In this document: positions 6,921 to 10,300 of the stretch, one piece after another
Layout of the letters: the number at the start of each line of letters is the position of its first letter
Position numbering within the stretch: position 1 is the stretch's first letter
Source: Synergistales bacterium
GTDB taxonomy: Bacteria; Synergistota; Synergistia; Synergistales; 79-D21
NCBI GenBank assembly: GCA_015657435.1
Contig: JADLKH010000006.1
Location: 62,647-72,946, forward strand
Direction of reading: 5' to 3'
Length of the DNA stretch: 10,300 nt
Made by a program: the position numbers and the translations under genes
The notes under the pieces: model-generated
Seen by the model: the letters and a program-made list of their open reading frames with translations, nothing else
The model's database searches: none
What the model was told of the DNA's origin: nothing

Positions 6921-8139
6921 ACTCGGCCCCGGCCATATCGGCAAAAACGAGCGCTTCGTTCAGCATGTGCTCGATGACGGCGAATTCATTCGGCATGTGC
7001 GCCGTATCGGATTCCTGAGCCCAGACAACCGCAGGAATACCCATTTTTCGGAAATGGGCCGCACAGGTTCCTCCACCGACACCCCCGACTTTGGGTTCAA
7101 AGCCGTATATCCGCCGTACGCTGTTCCGTATTCTCGACACCACAGGCGAATCCGAAGGAGTGACCGGAGCCGCTTCCGCCCTTTGGACGTTTTCGCTGCC
7201 GATTTTCACTCCGGTCTTTCTTTCAATCTTACTCTGGACATCCCGAATGACCGACTCGACCTCGTCAAGACGGACCTGTGGAAGGATGCGGCAATCGAAG
7301 GCAAGAGTTTCCCGGCCCGGTATCGTGTTCACGTTGGCGACGTTCGCAAAGCGGCGCGTCGGTTCGAAAGTCGAGCAGGAAGGTTCGAAAAGAGGGTCCG
7401 TTTCGGGAAAAACCTTGTGTAGGGCTTCATCAAGCTCGACCGAAAAGAAATTTGCCGCCCTGCAGGCGTTGTTTCCGAGATCCGGGCGGCTGGCATGAAC
7501 CTGTTTGCCCTCGATCGTGAACTGGATCCAGAGAACCGATTTCTCCGCCACTTCGATAAAATCCCCTTTGTCGTTCCCCCCGTCAGGGACGACGACAAGG
7601 TCATCTTTCCCGAAAACCCCTTTCTCGAGCAGATGGGTGATTCCGAAAACGCTGCCCAATTCCTCATCCGCCACAAAAGCCAGCCCGATCTGGGTTTCCG
7701 GAAGGATCCCGAGCCTGCGGTATGCCGCAGCCGCATACAGGCTCGCGATGAGTTCCTGCCCATTGTCGTTGCTGCCCCGTCCATAGACCCGTCCATCCTT
7801 CACGAAAGGCTCGAAGGGATCGGTTTCCCAAAGGGCTCTGTCTCCTTCGGGGACCACGTCGAGATGCGAAACGAACCACGTGGTCAGTGGAGTCCGTCCA
7901 GGGATTTTCACAATGAGGTTCGGCCTGACGCCCCCCCGAGCTTTCGGATCGATTGCATCGTAACGTTCTGGACGCGGCAGGCCCAGGCGTTCGATCAGCC
8001 CCTCGGCCCACTCGGCTTTGGCAAGTTCGCCCTGCCCGCCGTCAAGCGGGCTGATTGCGGGAATCCTGACGAGCCCGCAAAGGGATTCGACCATATCCGC
8101 CTCGTGCTCTCTGATCCAGGACTCGATTGCCTTGTTCAT
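6919..8139 (-). CDS. M20 family metallo-hydrolase (ArgE/DapE/carboxypeptidase-like)
   Basis: This is a predicted cytoplasmic two-metal (zinc or similar) hydrolase of amide or peptide bonds, 406 residues long. The metal site can be traced: His92 with the catalytic-support Asp94 in SHLDVVPEG, bridging Asp125 in GRGSNDNGQ, general base Glu159 and ligand Glu160 in ADEE, Asp186 in VVPDGG, and His381 in TAHMPNE. The lid/dimer domain (about 195-310) contains the usual VHAS (His215). The NDNGQ version of the Asp loop, instead of the common D-M-K-G, matches a subgroup often annotated only as M20 family metallo-hydrolase, so neither ArgE, DapE nor a dipeptidase should be assumed. No signal peptide is present. 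The ATG at 8139 has AGGAGG (8149-8154) 9 bases upstream. It lies 28 bases after pgsA on the same strand, probably in one transcript. Confidence 0.92.
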   Translation of the reverse strand: MNKAIESWIREHEADMVESLCGLVRIPAISPLDGGQGELAKAEWAEGLIERLGLPRPERYDAIDPKARGGVRPNLIVKIPGRTPLTTWFVSHLDVVPEGDRALWETDPFEPFVKDGRVYGRGSNDNGQELIASLYAAAAYRRLGILPETQIGLAFVADEELGSVFGITHLLEKGVFGKDDLVVVPDGGNDKGDFIEVAEKSVLWIQFTIEGKQVHASRPDLGNNACRAANFFSVELDEALHKVFPETDPLFEPSCSTFEPTRRFANVANVNTIPGRETLAFDCRILPQVRLDEVESVIRDVQSKIERKTGVKIGSENVQRAEAAPVTPSDSPVVSRIRNSVRRIYGFEPKVGGVGGGTCAAHFRKMGIPAVVWAQESDTAHMPNEFAVIEHMLNEALVFADMAGAE

Positions 8140-8167
8140 CCAAAGGCGCCTCCTTTAATGATTGCCC

Positions 8168-8713
8168 TCAAGGCTTAGCGGACGGCGGAGCACAAAGAAG
8201 ATTCCACCCCTTGAGGAGGTAGTCCATTCCCGACCAGAGGGTCAAAATCATCGCGATCCAGATGGCCATTATCGCGAAGGGAAGGTTGAAGATCATCATG
8301 ACGATCGCGATGATCTGGGCAACCGTTTTCGTCTTCCCCCCCCGGGAAGCCGCGAGAACGACCCCTTCCGCTGCGGCGATCATCCTCAATCCCGTCACGA
8401 TGAATTCCCTTGCCAGGATCACGACGACGATCCAGGCGGAAATTCGCTGAAGTTCCACAAGGCCGACCAGCGCGGCGGTGATGAGGATCTTGTCGGCAAG
8501 AGGATCGATAAATTTGCCCAGGTTCGTCACAATGCCGCGTTTTCTGGCAATGTAACCATCCGCCGTATCCGTCAGAGCTGCGATGATGAAGACGGCCCCC
8601 GCGATCAGGTCTCCCCACTCGATTCTGAGCGTCAGGAAAACCACGACCAGCGGTGCGAGAAAGACCCGAGACAAACTAAGCAGGTTCGGCAAGTTGAGAG
8701 CCGATGCACCCAT
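8168..8713 (-). CDS. pgsA: CDP-diacylglycerol--glycerol-3-phosphate 3-phosphatidyltransferase
   Basis: PgsA transfers the phosphatidyl group from CDP-diacylglycerol to glycerol-3-phosphate, the committed step to phosphatidylglycerol and cardiolipin, in the inner membrane. The 181-residue length is normal. The complete CDP-alcohol phosphotransferase signature D-x2-DG-x2-AR-x8-G-x3-D-x3-D is visible at 49-74 (Asp49, Asp52, Gly53, Ala56, Arg57, Gly66, Asp70, Asp74). LNLPNLLSLSR near the N-terminus is typical of PgsA. Several hydrophobic helices follow (about 14-30, 34-50, 76-104, 130-160). The ATG at 8713 has GGAGGAG (8719-8725) 5 bases upstream. A candidate extended -10 lies just before it and the M20 gene follows 28 bases after the stop. 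Confidence 0.95.
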   Translation of the reverse strand: MGASALNLPNLLSLSRVFLAPLVVVFLTLRIEWGDLIAGAVFIIAALTDTADGYIARKRGIVTNLGKFIDPLADKILITAALVGLVELQRISAWIVVVILAREFIVTGLRMIAAAEGVVLAASRGGKTKTVAQIIAIVMMIFNLPFAIMAIWIAMILTLWSGMDYLLKGWNLLCAPPSAKP

Positions 8714-8754
8714 GGTTTCTCCTCCGATTGAATTTCGATTGTGGATTCCCAGAG

Positions 8755-8763
8755 ATTATCGCA
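8755..8763 (-). promoter_or_regulatory. Candidate extended -10 element for pgsA
   Basis: The minus strand reads TGCGATAAT, five of six bases of the -10 consensus with the upstream TG. It lies about 42 bases before the pgsA ATG. No -35 box was recognised; the -35 position falls inside the terminator hairpin. The spacing from the upstream terminator makes a promoter here plausible, but the element is short. Confidence 0.35.
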
Positions 8764-8766
8764 CAA

Positions 8767-8808
8767 TAACGGGCCGGCGAGAGGACGCCGGCCCGTTAAT
8801 TCTTTTTT
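8767..8808. terminator. GC-rich terminator hairpin between livF and pgsA, probably bidirectional
   Basis: A perfect 13-bp stem (8767-8779 with 8786-8798, built on ACGGGCCGGC and its complement) encloses a 6-base loop. It lies 25 bases beyond the livF stop in the minus direction, where it should end the liv transcript; the tail on that strand is only moderately U-rich (TTATTGTG). The better T-run, six Ts at 8803-8808, follows the stem on the plus strand, although no plus-strand gene ends here. The A-run on one side and the Ts on the other suggest action in both directions. Confidence 0.75.
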
Positions 8809-8823
8809 CATAAATGGGTTGTG

Positions 8824-9528
8824 CTACCCCCCAAGGTAGGCTTCTTTGACCTTCGGGTCTTCGATCAGGGCTTCACCCGCCCCCTCCAGGACGATCTCAC
8901 CGACCTCCAGCACGTAGGCATAGTTTGCCACTTTCAGCGCGGCGAACGCATTCTGCTCCACCAAAAGAACGGTTTTGCCCTCGGCGTTGATGGCGCGGAT
9001 GATCTCGAAAACCTCCTTGACAAGAAGCGGAGCGAGTCCCAGCGAAGGCTCGTCAAGCATCAGCAGCTTCGGGCGGCTCATGAGGGCTCTACCGAGGGCG
9101 AGCATCTGCTGTTCTCCTCCCGAAAGAGTGCCGCCTTTCTGCCAGGTTCTTTCCTTCAGTCGGGGGAAAAGTTCGAAAACCCAATCCAGGTCTTTCGCAA
9201 TCCCTTCCCTGTCGTTACGGATGTAAGCCCCCAGCATCAGGTTTTCCATAACCGTCAAATGCGGCAGGATCCTCCGGCCTTCCGGGCACATCGCGATCCC
9301 CATCCCGACCAGGCTTTCGGGCGTCTTGCCAAGGATGTTCTGCCCTTCGAAAAGGATTTTCCCCTTCTTGTTCTTCACCAGGCCGGAGATCGAGCGCAGA
9401 GTGCTGCTTTTCCCCGCACCGTTCGCCCCGATCAGAGTCACGATCTGTCCGTCGGAAACCTCCAGCGACAGGCCTTTGAGGGCGTGGATGCCTCCATAGA
9501 AAACGTGAAGGTCCTCGATCTTAAGCAT
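8824..9528 (-). CDS. livF: Branched-chain amino-acid ABC transporter, ATP-binding protein LivF
   Basis: This is a cytoplasmic ATPase subunit of a LIV-type (HAAT family) importer for branched-chain or related amino acids, working as a pair with LivG on the LivHM membrane subunits. The 234-residue length is typical. Walker A GANGAGKSS is at 34-42, the Q-loop region reads PEGRRI (82-87) with Glu as is usual in LivF, LTVMENL is at 91-97, the ABC signature LSGGEQQ is at 135-141, and Walker B LLMLDEP is at 155-161 with Glu160. The switch position is Gln (LLVEQNA, Gln192) instead of His, also normal for LivF. The ATG overlaps the livG end by 8 bases, with its GGAGGAGG site (9538-9545) inside livG, which points to translational coupling. 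The solute preference cannot be read from an ATPase. Confidence 0.95.
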   Translation of the reverse strand: MLKIEDLHVFYGGIHALKGLSLEVSDGQIVTLIGANGAGKSSTLRSISGLVKNKKGKILFEGQNILGKTPESLVGMGIAMCPEGRRILPHLTVMENLMLGAYIRNDREGIAKDLDWVFELFPRLKERTWQKGGTLSGGEQQMLALGRALMSRPKLLMLDEPSLGLAPLLVKEVFEIIRAINAEGKTVLLVEQNAFAALKVANYAYVLEVGEIVLEGAGEALIEDPKVKEAYLGG

Positions 9529-10300
9529 TCTGCGTCGCCTCCTCCCCGAGGTAGGCTTCGATGACCTTCGGGTTTGACCGGATCTGTTCGGGGTTGCCCT
9601 CCGCGATAAGGATTCCGTAATCGAGGACCCAGATATGTTCGCAAACCCCCATGACCACTTTCATGTCGTGCTCGATGAGAAGAATGGTGAGATCGAAGTC
9701 GGTCCGGATTTTTTTGATGAAAGCCATCAGTTCCTGAGATTCCTGCGGATTCATTCCGGCAGCGGGCTCGTCAAGGAGCAGAAATTTCGGACTCGTCGCC
9801 AGGGCCCGGGCAATCTCGAGCCTCCTTTGCGCACCGTAGGGCAGAGAACTCGAAGTTTCGTCCGCCAGCTTGTCCAATCCCACCGCTTCGAGCAGGGACA
9901 TGGCCGTTTCACGGAGTTCCCGTTCCTCCCTCGTGCAGGAAGGAATCATCAGAGGAGGCATCCACCAGTGACTTTTCTGTCTGATGAAGCCTCCGATCAT
10001 GACATTCTGCAGGACCGTCTCGTTGTAAAACAGCCGGATGTTCTGGAAAGTCCTCGCAATGCCGGCTTCGCAGACCTTATGGGGCGGAAGGCCGGTAATC
10101 GAATTCCCTTCAAGAAAAACCTCTCCCTGCGTCGGTTTGTAGAATCCGGTGATGATGTTGAAACAGGTGGTTTTTCCCGCTCCATTCGGGCCAATCAGCC
10201 CAGCGATGCTGCCTTTCTGAACACTGATGTTGAAATTATTGACCGCCGTCAGTCCTCCGAACCGAATCATCACGTTTCGCGTTTCCAGGACAGGTAAAAT
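9521..10300 (-). CDS. livG: Branched-chain amino-acid ABC transporter, ATP-binding protein LivG (partial, start beyond right edge)
   Basis: This is the second ATPase subunit of the LIV-type importer. The frame is open to the window edge, giving 259 visible residues. An internal GTG or ATG near 10268-10273 could be mistaken for the start, but the residues before it (VLETRN then VMIRFGGLTAV) match the usual LivG N-terminal beta-strand, so the true start is outside. Walker A GPNGAGKTT is at about visible residues 37-45, the Q-loop ARTFQNIRLF about 82-91, the signature LPYGAQRRLEIARAL about 153-167 (the LivG-typical form, Pro and Ala replacing the usual Ser and Gly/Gln), Walker B LLLDEPAAGMN about 174-184, and the switch histidine in LLIEHDM about 207-213. 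The C-terminal PKVIEAYLG is the family's usual tail. livH, livM and a binding protein would be expected further upstream, beyond the right edge. Confidence 0.95.
   Translation of the reverse strand: MLPVLETRNVMIRFGGLTAVNNFNISVQKGSIAGLIGPNGAGKTTCFNIITGFYKPTQGEVFLEGNSITGLPPHKVCEAGIARTFQNIRLFYNETVLQNVMIGGFIRQKSHWWMPPLMIPSCTREERELRETAMSLLEAVGLDKLADETSSSLPYGAQRRLEIARALATSPKFLLLDEPAAGMNPQESQELMAFIKKIRTDFDLTILLIEHDMKVVMGVCEHIWVLDYGILIAEGNPEQIRSNPKVIEAYLGEEATQNA

Noticed and set aside
9521..10273. GTG/ATG near 10268-10273 as a complete livG start
   Set aside because: The frame stays open to the edge and the codons before it encode the expected LivG N-terminal strand, so the gene is partial.
1..10300. 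Search for mobile elements, CRISPR-like repeats, tRNA or other RNA genes, or phage/defence genes
   Set aside because: No regularly spaced repeats, transposase-like frames, terminal inverted repeats or cloverleaf-like segments were recognised. All gaps between genes are under 160 bases.

Overview
The window looks like an ordinary chromosomal stretch from a GC-rich (mid-to-high fifties percent by eye) Gram-negative bacterium. It is densely coded, with strong GGAGG-type ribosome binding sites. No insertion sequence, CRISPR array, tRNA or rRNA was seen. The gene set (branched-chain amino-acid ABC transporter ATPases, a tryptophanase/tyrosine phenol-lyase family enzyme, an M20 metallo-hydrolase, SecA, PgsA) would suit an amino-acid-fermenting anaerobe such as a Synergistota or Desulfobacterota member. 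That placement is a guess from gene content, not a phylogenetic result.

Layout, left to right. (1) Bases 1-1365, minus: the N-terminal 455 codons of an exported DUF3857-type protein that runs off the left edge; its transglutaminase-like part seems to have lost its catalytic residues. (2) 1370-4048, minus: secA, only 4 bases upstream of the DUF3857 gene, so the two form an operon. (3) 4049-4196: a strong terminator fused to a near-consensus sigma70 promoter for secA. (4) 4197-5591, minus: a tryptophanase/tyrosine phenol-lyase family enzyme. (5) 5592-5744: a divergent promoter region. (6) 5745-6911, plus: an MFS transporter with a TTG start, the only plus-strand gene. (7) 6919-8139, minus: an M20 peptidase-family hydrolase, convergent with the MFS gene. 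(8) 8168-8713, minus: pgsA, heading a likely two-gene unit with the M20 gene. (9) 8714-8823: a GC-rich hairpin terminator and a candidate pgsA promoter. (10) 8824-9528 and 9521-10300, minus: livF and livG, overlapping by 8 bases; livG runs off the right edge.

Amino-acid uptake (LivFG with partners expected beyond the right edge), amide or peptide hydrolysis (M20) and aromatic amino-acid beta-elimination form a loose catabolic theme, with the divergent MFS protein as a possible partner of the lyase. SecA and PgsA are housekeeping functions for protein export and membrane lipid synthesis. No clearly new multi-gene system was found. The points most worth a second look are the apparently inactivated transglutaminase protein coupled to secA, the mixed specificity residues of the lyase, and the fused terminator-promoter upstream of secA.
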